A DNA stretch of 64,000 nt, taken from the NCBI RefSeq assembly GCF_048320135.1, contig NZ_CP182947.1, forward strand, positions 4,402,001-4,466,000, given 5' to 3'. Of the stretch, positions 1 to 11,323 are shown in pieces. Within the stretch, counting starts at the first letter, position 1. Each line of letters begins with the position of its first letter. The stretch is from Ideonella_A sakaiensis_A (lineage in GTDB: Bacteria > Pseudomonadota > Gammaproteobacteria > Burkholderiales > Burkholderiaceae_C). The notes beneath the pieces were generated by a model. The model saw nothing but the letters and a program-made list of their open reading frames with translations. It ran no database searches and was not told where the DNA came from. A program made the translations under genes and the position numbers.

Positions 1-159
1 CGGGAAGCCCTCGAGACGGGCAAGACCGACGACGGGCTGATCTGGGCCGGCCTGTGCATCGGCATCATCGACGACATCCCCACCTGCGCGGAGTTGATCG
101 ATCGGATGGTTCGTGACTGCCGCGCCGCGCTCGTCGGTGCAACCGGTCTTTTCGCCTAG
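1..159 (+). CDS. Nitronate monooxygenase-family protein, C-terminal end only
   Basis: Only the last 52 codons are inside the window; the reading frame is open from base 1 to a TAG at 157-159. The peptide DDGLIWAGLCIGIIDDIPTC closely matches the C-terminus of the complete nitronate monooxygenase-like protein at 32288-33292 (DDGLIWAGQCVGLIDDLPSC). That family is FMN-dependent, has a TIM barrel, and oxidises alkyl nitronates or acts as a 2-nitropropane dioxygenase-like flavoprotein. In catabolic CoA clusters such genes are common but their substrates are usually unknown. It is followed 80 bases later by two acyl-CoA dehydrogenases on the same strand, which suggests one operon. The family call rests on the paralogue match alone. 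Confidence 0.7.
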   Translation, partial: REALETGKTDDGLIWAGLCIGIIDDIPTCAELIDRMVRDCRAALVGATGLFA

Positions 160-239
160 AGAGCCTGACGCTGTTCAACGCGGACGCCTGCCCGGGCCAC
201 TGCTCGCGGGACCGGCTTCTGCCCAACGACATCAAGAAC

Positions 240-1436
240 ATGAATCTGGATTTCACTCCCTCCGAGGAAGCGTTTCGCCAGCAGGTCCTCGACTTCCTGC
301 GCACCGATCTTCCCGCCGATATTGCTGCCAAGGTTGCGGTGGACGAGCGGCTGAGCCGCGAGGACATGCTGCGCTGGCACGCGATCCTGCAGTCGCGCGG
401 CTGGTTGGCCAATCACTGGCCGACGGCGTACGGCGGGCCTGGCTGGACCGCTACCCAGCGCTACATCTTCGAATATGAAAGCGCGATGGCGAATGCTCCG
501 CGGCCGATTCAATTCGGGATCAACATGCTGGGCCCCGTGCTGATCAAATTCGGCACCGAGGCGCAAAAGGCGCACTACCTGCCCCGGATCCTCGATGGCA
601 GCGACTGGTGGTGCCAGGGCTACTCCGAGCCCGGTGCCGGCTCCGACCTTGCGTCGCTGAAAACCACCGCCGAACTTCGCGGTGACCGCTGGGTTGTCAA
701 TGGTCAGAAGACGTGGACGACGCTCGGGCAGTTTGCGAACAAGATGTTTTGCCTCGTCCGCTCCGAGAAGACCGAAAGAAAGCAGGAGGGCATCAGCTTC
801 CTGTTGATCGACATGGATTCGCCTGGCATCGAGGTTCGACCGATCATCACCATCGACGGCGAGCATGAGGTCAACGAGGTGTTCCTGAGCGACGTCGAGG
901 TTCCGGTCGACAACCTGGTGGGGCAGCCAGGTCATGGCTGGACCTGCGCGAAATACCTCCTCGGCTACGAGCGCACCGGAATGGCCGGCGTGGGTTACGC
1001 CTATGCCGCGCTGGAGCGCCTGAAGCATGCGGCTGCCACCGTGCAGCGTCGGGGTCGGCCATTGCTGTCTCATGCCGATTTTCGCAAGGAGCTGAGCCTC
1101 CTCGAAATCGAGGCGTGCAATCTGCGGGTTACCAATTTCAGGACGCTTGCTGCCGTCGAGAGCGGTGGCGGCTCGGCCGCCGCAGCGTCGATGCTCAAGA
1201 TCCAGGGGTCGCGTCTTCGGCAGGCGATCAACGCGCTGTCGCTGAAGGCCATGGGCGCATACGGGCCGAAGGTCGTCAACGACCTGACCGATGAAGCCGG
1301 CCTTGACCTCCAGGGGATCGGACCGCAGGCGTCCTCACGAGCCTCGGTTACTTACCTGAACAACCGGAAGCTGTCGATCTTCGGGGGCTCCAACGAGATC
1401 CAGAAGAACATCATCGCCAAGACCATCGGGCTCTGA
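240..1436 (+). CDS. Acyl-CoA dehydrogenase (first of a tandem pair)
   Basis: This 398-residue protein has the usual acyl-CoA dehydrogenase length and order: N-terminal helices, a middle beta domain with the FAD-contacting stretch YSEPGAGSDLASLKTTA near residue 125, and a C-terminal helical domain ending in FGGSNEIQKNIIAKTIGL. The C-terminal loop reads FGGS where medium-chain enzymes have the catalytic Glu in YEGT. This is frequent in bacterial dehydrogenases of branched, cyclic or steroid-side-chain acyl-CoAs. It should oxidise an acyl-CoA to the 2-enoyl-CoA with FAD, passing electrons to ETF. The next gene, 11 bases downstream, is a second, divergent family member, so the two may form a heteromeric enzyme. 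The substrate cannot be read from the sequence. Confidence 0.9.
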   Translation: MNLDFTPSEEAFRQQVLDFLRTDLPADIAAKVAVDERLSREDMLRWHAILQSRGWLANHWPTAYGGPGWTATQRYIFEYESAMANAPRPIQFGINMLGPVLIKFGTEAQKAHYLPRILDGSDWWCQGYSEPGAGSDLASLKTTAELRGDRWVVNGQKTWTTLGQFANKMFCLVRSEKTERKQEGISFLLIDMDSPGIEVRPIITIDGEHEVNEVFLSDVEVPVDNLVGQPGHGWTCAKYLLGYERTGMAGVGYAYAALERLKHAAATVQRRGRPLLSHADFRKELSLLEIEACNLRVTNFRTLAAVESGGGSAAAASMLKIQGSRLRQAINALSLKAMGAYGPKVVNDLTDEAGLDLQGIGPQASSRASVTYLNNRKLSIFGGSNEIQKNIIAKTIGL

Positions 1437-1447
1437 GGGGCGCTGCA

Positions 1448-2563
1448 ATGAATTTTGAATATACCTACGAGCAGACGTCGCTCGCCGAAAGCATCACTCG
1501 CTGCATCAAGGACACCCTCCCGACTCCGTCGCACCGCTCGCGGCAGTTCGAAAGGACCCCGGAACACGCTGGCACCTGGCAGGCATTGGCCGAGATCGGG
1601 GCCGTCGGCGTGCTGTTCGACCAGGAGGTCGGAGGATACGGCGAGGACTTGTTCGACGTCGTCAATGTATTCGAGGTCTTCGGTCGGGCGCTTCTGGTCG
1701 ACCAGCCCTTCCTGGGCACCCTCATGGCAGGCCGGGTGCTCGCTGCGTCCACGCCGCACCACGACCTGCTGCAGGCTGTCATCGCCGGCGAGTCTGTGGT
1801 GACCCTCGCGCACTGCGAGACCGATGCCACATGGGAGCCTTCCTACGTCACCACCCGTGCCGAACGACAGGGCGACGCATGGGTTCTCGATGGCGTCAAG
1901 GCCGCGGTTCCGAACGCGAGGGACGCCAAGGATTTCGTTGTCAGTGCAAGGACGGCGGGTGCACCTGAAGACAAGGCGGGCATCACCATGTTCCTGGTTC
2001 CTGCGGTCGGCAAGGGGGTCAAGGTGCGCTCCTATCCGGAGATCGACGGCGGTCGGGCTGCGGAGGTGGCGTTCGAGTCGGTGGTCCTGGACGACAAGGC
2101 AATCATCGGAGCGGAGGGGCAGGCGTTCCGGACGCTGGAACGAGGCATCGCCATCGGCACGCTGGCACTGTGTGCGCAGGCGGTCGGTGCAATGGATGCG
2201 CTGATCAACGACACGATCGAGTACCTGAAGGTCCGCAAGCAGTTCGCTACCCCCATCGGCAGGAACCAGGCGATCCAGCACCGCATCGTCGAGATGATGA
2301 TTGCCCTGGAAGAAGCCCGTTCGTCGGTCATCAATGCCGCGGCCCAGTCAGATGAAGCCGCCTTCTTGAAGGCAGCGGCCGCGGCGAAGATCACGACCAA
2401 CGCGTCGTCCCGATTGATCGGCGAAGAGGCCATCCAACTGCACGGCGGCATCGGCATGACATGGGAGCTGGAGTCGGCCCATTATGCGAGTTGGCTTTCG
2501 ATGGTCGGCGTCCGGCTGGGAGACGACGACATGCACCTTGAGCGGTACTTGGATCCGGCCTGA
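1448..2563 (+). CDS. Acyl-CoA dehydrogenase (second of a tandem pair)
   Basis: A 371-residue acyl-CoA dehydrogenase-family protein. The N-terminal helical domain is shorter and more divergent than in the preceding gene, while the C-terminal domain keeps the family signature QLHGGIGMTWE and a typical RKQFATPIGRNQAIQHR stretch. It starts 11 bases after the upstream stop. Pairs like this, one conventional and one degenerate subunit, are known to form alpha2-beta2 heterotetramers in actinobacterial steroid-side-chain degradation. That architecture is an inference here. The C-terminus (DDMHLERYLDPA) lacks the FGGS-type loop seen in the partner. No obvious promoter separates the two genes. Confidence 0.88.
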   Translation: MNFEYTYEQTSLAESITRCIKDTLPTPSHRSRQFERTPEHAGTWQALAEIGAVGVLFDQEVGGYGEDLFDVVNVFEVFGRALLVDQPFLGTLMAGRVLAASTPHHDLLQAVIAGESVVTLAHCETDATWEPSYVTTRAERQGDAWVLDGVKAAVPNARDAKDFVVSARTAGAPEDKAGITMFLVPAVGKGVKVRSYPEIDGGRAAEVAFESVVLDDKAIIGAEGQAFRTLERGIAIGTLALCAQAVGAMDALINDTIEYLKVRKQFATPIGRNQAIQHRIVEMMIALEEARSSVINAAAQSDEAAFLKAAAAAKITTNASSRLIGEEAIQLHGGIGMTWELESAHYASWLSMVGVRLGDDDMHLERYLDPA

Positions 2564-3251
2564 GTGAAGGGCTGGGACCGCGCTTGCCCGATTGACGCCG
2601 AGGTGGCGAATTGCCCAATGCGTTTCCAGGCTCAAGTATTCAACGATGAGCTTGCGGTGAGGGGAAGACATCCACGATGCGACGCCGATCGCGGGCTACG
2701 AAGACGTCACGCGCTGAAGTATTGCAAAGCAGCGGTCGGGTCCCGCCCCTACCCAACTTCGGCTACGTCTGTAGCGCAAAGAATACCGGGCACTGGGCCC
2801 TAGCGCCGCCCGCGGGTTGCTGCCTTCGTCGCTTGGTCACTTGGCCGTGGTCGGCACGTAAGTCGATTGCGCACGACTCCTTGACAGAGCCCGATCCGAT
2901 TGGCTGGAAACGACCCTGAACCGACATCCGCGCACTCGAATTCGTCTCCCTGAAGCCGCCGGTCAAACCAAGCGACACACCCGAAGGGGGTCAGCACCGA
3001 GAGGCCGGCCACCGCCGCCGGGTGCGACGTCGAGTGCGACCTCGAGTGCGAAGTCAAGTTCTTTACATCGTCAGTCTTGTCCTTATGCGAATGGCTGGGC
3101 CCCTGGGCGACAGTCAGCGCTACCATGTCGCTTCCGTTGCCGATCTTCGCGTAATCGGCCTGGGAACCACCCGCCGCGTACCCAATGATGAAGCGACACA
3201 GCCCCACCCCATAGCGGCCCTTGCCCGTCTGATACCCATCTCGCTTCGCTC
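2564..3251. other. 688-base gap without a convincing gene
   Basis: Between the acyl-CoA dehydrogenase pair and the LysR gene I see no coding region I would support. A minus-strand frame covering 2800-3207 is open, but it is rich in Ser, His and Arg and has no recognisable domain. The only structure noted is a short tandem repeat at 3024-3059, described separately. Confidence 0.5.
3024..3059. repeat. Three imperfect 12-bp tandem repeats
   Basis: Three consecutive 12-base units read GCGACGTCGAGT, GCGACCTCGAGT and GCGAAGTCAAGT. They differ by one to three bases and lie in a non-coding gap. They could be a small slippage product or a minor regulatory array; nothing nearby decides this. Confidence 0.6.
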
Positions 3252-4157
3252 GTGCGCCACGACCTCGTCAGTCTGAAAATCTTCGTCGCCGTCGCCGAGT
3301 GCCGCAACCTGACTCGGGCCGCCGAACGCGAGCACCTGGCGGTGTCGGCGGTCAGCAAGCGCATCGCCGAGCTGGAGGATCTGCTGCGCGTGCCGCTGCT
3401 GCAGCGCCATGCGCGCGGCGTCGGGCTGACGCCGGCCGGTCAGTCGCTGCTGCGCCATGCGCGCCAGGTGTTGAACCTCGTCGAGCGCATGGACGCCGAA
3501 CTCGGCGAATTCGCCGACGGTGTAAAGGGACATGTGCGGCTGCACGCGGTGGCGTCGGCGCTGAACCAGTTCCTGCCCGAGGAGATCGAAAACTTCCTGT
3601 CGGGCTATCCGGGCGTGAGGATCTCGCTCGAGGAGCGCACCGGAAAGGCGGTCGTCGCGGCCGTCACCGACGGCTCGGCGGATCTGGGCGTTGTCGCCGA
3701 CCAGACCCCGCGTCATGGGCTGACCGCCTTGCCCTACCACAGCGACCGCCTGATGATCGCGACGCCGATCGGCCATCCGCTGGCGCGCCGCAAGTCGGTG
3801 CGTTTTGCAGCCGCTCTGGACTATGCGTTCGTCGGGCCGCATGCCGACAGTTCGATCGCGCAATTGATCGCCGCCGGTGCGCAGGCCTGCGGCAAGGCCG
3901 TCGAACAGCGGGTGCAAGCCAGCAGTTTCGATACCATGTGCCGCTTGGTGCAGACGCGACTGGGCATCACGATGCTGCCCGAGGGGGTCCTCGCACCGCA
4001 TGTCGAAGCCGGCCGCATTGCGATGCTGGGCCTGAATGAGGACTGGGCGATTCGCAGAATGTGCGTCGTCGTGCGTGACCCAGAGCAGCTGAGCCCGATC
4101 ACGCAGACGCTGATCGAGCACCTGCAGCGGGCGGCCGCCGGCCGCAGCGGTAGCTGA
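3252..4157 (+). CDS. LysR-family transcriptional regulator
   Basis: A 301-residue LysR regulator starting at GTG. Residues 1-60 form the winged helix-turn-helix (LKIFVAVAECRNLTRAAERE, then the recognition region LAVSAVSKRIAELEDLLRVP). Residues about 90-295 form the two-lobed effector-binding domain. It lies 126 bases upstream of a Bug receptor, lactonase and aconitase-family operon on the same strand, so it is the natural candidate regulator of that operon, most likely in response to a di- or tricarboxylic acid. Regulation from the same strand rather than divergently is somewhat unusual for LysR genes. The effector is unknown. Confidence 0.92.
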   Translation: MRHDLVSLKIFVAVAECRNLTRAAEREHLAVSAVSKRIAELEDLLRVPLLQRHARGVGLTPAGQSLLRHARQVLNLVERMDAELGEFADGVKGHVRLHAVASALNQFLPEEIENFLSGYPGVRISLEERTGKAVVAAVTDGSADLGVVADQTPRHGLTALPYHSDRLMIATPIGHPLARRKSVRFAAALDYAFVGPHADSSIAQLIAAGAQACGKAVEQRVQASSFDTMCRLVQTRLGITMLPEGVLAPHVEAGRIAMLGLNEDWAIRRMCVVVRDPEQLSPITQTLIEHLQRAAAGRSGS

Positions 4158-4171
4158 TCATCTTGACCCGA

Positions 4172-4216
4172 GCGTTCTTGATCGGAGAACGCTGCGTTGG
4201 CAAGAGTTTAATTTTC
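4172..4216 (+). terminator. Candidate intrinsic terminator after the LysR gene
   Basis: A perfect 7-bp inverted repeat, GCGTTCT (4172-4178) and AGAACGC (4186-4192), with a 7-base loop begins 14 bases after the LysR stop. A T-rich stretch (AGTTTAATTTT) follows at about 4204-4214, so the T run is somewhat removed from the stem. It would separate the regulator from the Bug operon, but it could also be an operator. Confidence 0.4.
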
Positions 4217-4283
4217 ATCGGCGAGCCTTCTGCCTACGATGCCTTCATGCCGATCCGATCGGTTTCATGAAGGAGACAAACCC

Positions 4284-5267
4284 GTGCAATTCACCCGCCG
4301 CACCCTTTTTGCCACCACGCTCGCCTGCGCGCTGTCCGCCCCCTTCGCCGCGATGGCGCAGGACTATCCGACCCGCACGATCACGCTCGTTGTGCCATTT
4401 GCCGCCGGCGGCGGCGTCGATGTGATGGGCCGGCTGCTCGCCGAAAAACTGCGCGCCTCGCTGGGCCAGCAGGTGATTGTCGACAACAAGCCCGGCGCCA
4501 GCGGCATGCTCGGTGCGCTGGCCGTCGTGCGCGCCCCGGCCGACGGCCACACGCTGCTGCTCGGCTCGGCCGGCGAGACAGCGATCAACCCGTTCATCTT
4601 CAAGGCACGGATGCAGTACTCGCCGGACAAGGATTTGGTGCCGATTACGCCGATCGTGAAGGTACCCAATGTGCTCGTCGCGCGCCCCGATGCGCCGTTC
4701 AAGTCGGTCGACGAGCTGGTCGTCTTCGCGAAGAAGAACCCCGGCAAGCTGACCTATGCGACCAGCGGCGTGGGCAATCCGCAGCACCTCAACGGTGAAC
4801 TGCTCGAGGAGATGGCCGGCATCCACATGGTGCACGTGCCTTATCGCGGCGCGTCCGCGCAGCTGCTCGACGTGGCTGGCGGCAATGTCGACATGACTTT
4901 CGTCAGCATGGCCGCCGCAGCGCCGTTCCTGAAGGATGGCCGGGTCAAGCCGATTGCGGTGACCAGCGCGAAGCGCGCGGCCTTCGCTCCGGACGTTCCG
5001 GCGATCGCCGAGAGCAAAGTGGCGTCGAAGTATGCGCTCGAGAACTGGTTCGGCCTGTTCGCCCCGGCGGCGACGCCGGCTCCGGTGCTCGCGAAGATCA
5101 ATGCTGCCGTCGTGCAGGCGCTGCAGGATCCCGAGCTGGCCAAGCGCATGACCGACCAGGGCGGACTGATCGCACCGATGTCACCGACGCAGTTCCGTGA
5201 TTTCATCAAGGCCGAATCGGCGCAATATGCACGGATCGTCGATTTTGCGAAGATCACTGCCGACTGA
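4284..5267 (+). CDS. Bug-family tripartite tricarboxylate transporter solute receptor
   Basis: A 327-residue periplasmic receptor of the Bug/TctC family. The GTG at 4284 is preferred over upstream ATGs because AAGGAGACA lies just before it and translation gives a signal peptide (MQFTRRTLFATTLACALSAP... cut after AMAQ). The mature start DYPTRTITLVVPFAAGGGVD is the family hallmark; the later PGASGMLGA stretch matches the ligand loop. Such proteins bind carboxylic acids and usually feed a TctAB membrane pair, which is not adjacent here. Co-directional lactonase and aconitase-like genes follow, suggesting the ligand is a tricarboxylate or its lactone. This last point is inference. Confidence 0.92.
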   Translation: MQFTRRTLFATTLACALSAPFAAMAQDYPTRTITLVVPFAAGGGVDVMGRLLAEKLRASLGQQVIVDNKPGASGMLGALAVVRAPADGHTLLLGSAGETAINPFIFKARMQYSPDKDLVPITPIVKVPNVLVARPDAPFKSVDELVVFAKKNPGKLTYATSGVGNPQHLNGELLEEMAGIHMVHVPYRGASAQLLDVAGGNVDMTFVSMAAAAPFLKDGRVKPIAVTSAKRAAFAPDVPAIAESKVASKYALENWFGLFAPAATPAPVLAKINAAVVQALQDPELAKRMTDQGGLIAPMSPTQFRDFIKAESAQYARIVDFAKITAD

Positions 5268-5289
5268 TCGGCCAAGCGGAGAACACCCG

Positions 5290-6340
5290 GTGACCCTGCA
5301 CGCCTACGTCGGCAGCCGAACGACCCGCGAGCGCCATGCGCGCGGCGAGGGCATCAGCGTGTTTGCGTTCGATGCCGCCAGCGGCGCGCTCGAACGCATC
5401 CAGATCGTCGAGGGGCTGGTCAACCCGTCATACTTGGCGCTGTCGGCCGCCGGCCACCATCTGTACAGCGTGCACGGCGACCGCAGCGAGGTCAGCGCCT
5501 TCGCGGTCGACCGGGCGAGCGGACGGCTGAGCTTTTTGAACCAGCAAGGTACCGAAGGCCACAACCCGGTGCACCTGGCGCTCGACCCGAGCGGCCGCTT
5601 TCTCGTCGTCACCAACCACCTCGGTGCCAGCCTCGCGGTGTTGCCGATCGGCGCCGACGGTGCGCTCGAGCCGCTGGTGCAGCTCGTGACGGTGTCTGGC
5701 CCGATTGGTCCGCACCGCTTTGAGCAGCAGCAGGCCAAGCCGCACTTCAATCCCTTCGACCCGTCAGGGCGCTGGGTGATCGTTCCGGACAAGGGGCTGG
5801 ACCGCATATTCAGCTTCCGCTTCGACGCCGGCAGGCTGACCCCGGCCGCGACGCCGTTCGTGCAGGCGCGCGAGGGCGCCGGGCCGCGCAACGCGGTGGT
5901 CCACCCGTCGCTGCCGCTGGCCTATGTGGTCAACGAGCTCGACTCGACTTTGACGACCTACCGCTTCGATGCGCAGATGGGCGCGCTCGAGGCCTTGCAC
6001 CTGATCACGACGCTGCCGCCCACCTTCACCGGGAACAGCCGGGCGGCCGGCATCGCGATCGACGGCGCGGGGCGCTGCCTCTACACCTCGAACCGCGGCC
6101 ACGACAGCATCGCGGCCTTCCGGCTCGACCGGCAGAGCGGCCTGCCGAGATTTGTCGAGGCGCAGCCGACGCTTGGCCGCACGCCGCGCTTCTTCACGCT
6201 GACTCCCGACGGTCGAATGTTGTATGCCTTGAACGAGGACAGCGACACCATCGTCGCCTTCGATGTCGATGACAGCGGCAAACTGGCCGCGCCGCGCGTG
6301 GTGGCCGACTGCGGCAGTCCGGTGTGCATGGTGTTTTCCA

Positions 6341-6351
<11 letters not shown>
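5290..6351 (+). CDS. Lactonase family protein (beta-propeller, 6-phosphogluconolactonase/carboxymuconate-cyclase type)
   Basis: About 353 residues starting at GTG 5290, 22 bases after the Bug gene stop, with a GCGGAGA ribosome site. The repeating blade pattern (ISVFAFDAASGALERIQIV, HNPVHLALDPSGRFLVVTNH, GPRNAVVHPSLPLAYVVNEL, GRTPRFFTLTPDGRMLYALN) is that of the seven-bladed lactonase family PF10282. Members hydrolyse 6-phosphogluconolactone or interconvert carboxymuconolactones. No signal peptide is seen, so it should be cytoplasmic. Placed between a carboxylate receptor and an aconitase homologue, it may open a lactone of a tri- or hydroxy-acid before dehydration or rehydration. The exact substrate cannot be read. 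Its stop codon overlaps the start region of the next gene. Confidence 0.85.
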
Positions 6352-8964
<2,613 letters not shown>

Positions 8965-8968
<4 letters not shown>

Positions 8969-9702
8969 CCGTTCCCGCCGAAATCGTTTCCGCCTTCACG
9001 CCGACCGGCACGCTGCGCGCGTCGATCAATCTCGGCAACCCGATCCTCGCCAATATCGATCCGACGACGGGTTCTCCGTGCGGCGTCTCGGTCGACCTGG
9101 CGAACCGAGTCGCGCGGCGGCTCGGCGTCGGCATCGAACTCGTCGTCTTCGACGCCGCGGGCAAATCGGTGCAGGCCGTCACCGACGAGCAGGTTGATAT
9201 CGGGTTCTTCGCGATCGACCCGCTGCGCGGTGCCGGCATCGCGTTCACCGCGCCCTACGTGCTGATCGAGGGCTGCTACCTCGTACGCGACGATTCACCG
9301 CTGCAGTCCAACGACGAGGTCGACAGGGCAGGGCGCAGCGTCGTCGTCGGCAAGGGCAGCGCCTATGACTTGTTCCTGACGCGCGAACTCGAGCACGCAA
9401 CGATCCTGCGTTCGCCGACCTCGCAGACGGTGGTCGACACCTTCGTCGAGCAACGCGCGGACGTCGCCGCCGGCGTCCGCCAGCAGCTCGAAGCCGATGC
9501 CCGGCGCCTCGGCGGCATGCGGCTGCTGCCCGCGCGCTTCATGGTGATCCAACAGGCCATGGGCATGCCGAAGTCGCGCGGCAGCGCTGCGGCGGCTTAC
9601 CTCGCGGCATTCGTCGAGGACATGAAGGCTAGCGGATCTATTGCCGCTGCGCTGGCGCGGCATGGCATCGAGGGTGCTTCGGTGGCGCCAAGCGCCACCT
9701 GA
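8965..9702 (+). CDS. Periplasmic-binding-protein-fold protein lacking a signal peptide
   Basis: A 245-residue protein of the solute-binding family 3 type: LRASINLGNPILA, a GVSVDLANRVARRLGV helix, then VDIGFFAIDP and IAFTAPYVLIEG, as in polar amino-acid ABC receptors. Its ATG overlaps the aconitase stop (ATGA, 8965-8968), so the two are probably translationally coupled. The N-terminus (MTVPAEIVSAFTPTG) has no hydrophobic leader, so export is unlikely. No ABC permease or ATPase gene is adjacent. It might be a cytoplasmic ligand sensor, an enzyme on this fold (cyclohexadienyl dehydratase is a precedent), or a receptor exported another way. Family assignment is good; the role is open. Confidence 0.8.
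9681..9699 (+). terminator. Hairpin at the end of the aconitase operon
   Basis: GGTGGCGC and GCGCCACC form a perfect 8-bp stem with a CAA loop, ending three bases before the end of the stop codon at 9702. A second GCCGGC/GCCGGC hairpin lies at 9718-9732. Neither has a T run, so this may be a Rho-assisted terminator or an mRNA-stabilising hairpin. Confidence 0.4.
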
Positions 9703-10093
9703 GCCTCGCCCGCCCAAGCCGGCAACGCCGGCGGGACGGCGCCCGAAGCGGACCAACTTCCGGAATTGCTGGGATGCCCGCGGCCTCCTCCGCAATGTGC
9801 CGCCCCTGACGAGCGATTGGCGGCCACGTCGCCGCAATGCCCGATGCGTGCAGCACCGAACGCATGAAGGGGTAGCTTGTCCGCTGCGTTGTATCTGGGA
9901 ACTCCATAGAGCATGTCGGAGAGCTGGTGTCGCGGTCGATCAGCACTGAAAGGCCCTTTCTTTATCAGCGGGCGGCGACCCTCGAGGATACCCAAAAATT
10001 GTGTTAAGTATTGTGCAAGTACAAAAAACCGTTTATCCTTCCGGCACCGCGGCGCACCTTGCTGCCCGTGAGCGAGCGAAAGGAGACGAACCC
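9703..10093. other. 391-base intergenic region with an AT-rich upstream element
   Basis: No gene is supported here. The last 100 bases hold the likely promoter and leader of the Bug gene at 10094, including the AT-rich element at 9998-10018 and an AAGGAGACG ribosome site just before the start. Confidence 0.5.
9998..10018 (+). promoter_or_regulatory. AT-rich candidate operator upstream of a Bug gene
   Basis: ATTGTGTTAAGTATTGTGCA lies about 75 bases before the Bug start. Its left part resembles the minus-strand element upstream of tctC at 15982-15999 (ATTGTGTTTTAATACAAT). It may be a binding site shared by a regulator such as the GntR protein encoded at 19434-20408. The link is by eye only. 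Confidence 0.3.
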
Positions 10094-11101
10094 ATGCAGC
10101 AACTGCAATCCCGTGCGGCGCTTCTCGGCTTGCGGCGCCTTGCGGCGATCGCCGGCATCACGCTGGCATCGCTGTCCGCCGTGCAATCGCACGCCCAGTC
10201 CGACTACCCCAACAAACCGGTCTCGATCGTCGTGGCGTTCTCGCCGGGTGGTCCGAACGACGTGATGGCACGCATCCTCGCTGCCAAGCTCTCTTCCACT
10301 CTGGGCCAGCAGTTCATCGTCGAGAACAAGCCCGGAGCAGGCGGGACGATCGGCACCGGGCAGGTCGCCAAGGCGCCAGCCGACGGCTACACGCTGCTGT
10401 TCAACAGCGCACCGTTCGTGACTGCGCCCTCGCTTTACGGCGCAAAGCTGTCTTACGACACCTTGAAGGACTTTGCCGCTATCACCAAAGTGGCCGAGTC
10501 GCCGCTGGTGCTGATGACCAGTCCGCAGTCGGCCCACAAGTCGCTTCAAGGGCTCATCAGTTCGGCCAAGTCGGCGCCCGGCAAGCTCAACTATGCGAGC
10601 GGCGGCGTCGCCAGCACGCCGCACCTGGCCACCGCGCTGCTCTCGGTCACCACCGGCATCGAGATGCAGCATGTTCCGTACAAGGGGGGTGGCCCTGCGA
10701 TCACCGCGCTTATGGGCGGTGAGATCGACATCCTGCTCGACAGCATCACCTCCGGCGGTTCGTTCCTGAAAGCGAGCAGATTGCGTGCACTGGCAGTCAC
10801 CGGGGGCAAACGCGTCGCAGCCCTGCCCGACGTGCCGACCTTCGCCGAAGCAGGTCTGCCGGCGTACAAGATGACGCACTGGGTGGGCTTGGTCGCTCCG
10901 GCCAAGACGCCACCTGCCGTGCTCGACAAATTGCACCAGGAGGTGCAGAAGGCGATGGCGACCGATGATGTGAAGGCACGTTTCGCTGAACTCGGTGCCG
11001 AGCCCGCCGTGGGTCCTCGCGACCGATTCGGAGACTTCCTGCGATCCGAAGTCGCCGATTGGACGCGCATCGTCAAGCAGGCAAACATCCAACCCGAATA
11101 A
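10094..11101 (+). CDS. Bug-family solute receptor
   Basis: A 335-residue Bug receptor starting at ATG 10094 after AAGGAGACG. A signal peptide of about 35 residues ends near SHAQ. The mature protein starts SDYPNKPVSIVVAFSPGGPND and carries the family's KPGAGGTIGTGQVAKA loop, where carboxylate ligands are usually bound. No TctA/TctB genes lie next to it; in Burkholderiales such orphan receptors are abundant and share a few membrane pairs. A strong hairpin follows the stop, so it is probably transcribed alone. The decayed leader at 11178 looks like the start of a second Bug gene in tandem. Ligand unknown. Confidence 0.92.
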   Translation: MQQLQSRAALLGLRRLAAIAGITLASLSAVQSHAQSDYPNKPVSIVVAFSPGGPNDVMARILAAKLSSTLGQQFIVENKPGAGGTIGTGQVAKAPADGYTLLFNSAPFVTAPSLYGAKLSYDTLKDFAAITKVAESPLVLMTSPQSAHKSLQGLISSAKSAPGKLNYASGGVASTPHLATALLSVTTGIEMQHVPYKGGGPAITALMGGEIDILLDSITSGGSFLKASRLRALAVTGGKRVAALPDVPTFAEAGLPAYKMTHWVGLVAPAKTPPAVLDKLHQEVQKAMATDDVKARFAELGAEPAVGPRDRFGDFLRSEVADWTRIVKQANIQPE

Positions 11102-11105
11102 CGGG

Positions 11106-11127
11106 AAGCCCGCATCCCTGCGGGCTT
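11106..11127 (+). terminator. Hairpin terminator after the Bug gene
   Basis: AAGCCCGCA (11106-11114) and TGCGGGCTT (11119-11127) form a perfect 9-bp stem with a 4-base loop, starting 5 bases after the Bug stop. The stem strength and position fit an intrinsic terminator, although the following bases (GCCGCGCC) lack a T run. Confidence 0.6.
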
Positions 11128-11177
11128 GCCGCGCCATCACACAGGCCTCCTTTCACTCAATCCAAGGAGACCACATC

Positions 11178-11291
11178 GTGCGAATCCTGGTACCCCTCGC
11201 GGCGCTCTGCGCCATCGTCGTCGCCACCACGGGCAACGCTCAAGCCCAGGCCGGGGTCGTCGTCTCGGCGGGATTGCGTCACCGCTTCTGA
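11178..11291 (+). pseudogene. Signal-peptide remnant of a Bug-type gene
   Basis: A well-placed ribosome site (AAGGAGA, 11164-11170) precedes a GTG at 11178. The frame gives an excellent signal peptide (VRILVPLAALCAIVVATTG, ending NAQAQA) and then only eleven residues, GVVVSAGLRHRF, before TGA. Intact Bug genes in this window have the same leader arrangement followed by about 300 residues. The simplest reading is that an internal deletion removed the mature domain and left the expression signals. A genuine 37-residue exported peptide cannot be ruled out. Confidence 0.55.
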
Positions 11292-11323
11292 CTGCAGAGA
11301 CAACGCGAGAGAGGAGGGGCCAC

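Noticed and set aside
2800..3207. A 135-codon minus-strand frame in the gap before the LysR gene
   Set aside because: Low-complexity Ser/His/Arg content, no domain, and no clear ribosome site; left as unannotated gap.
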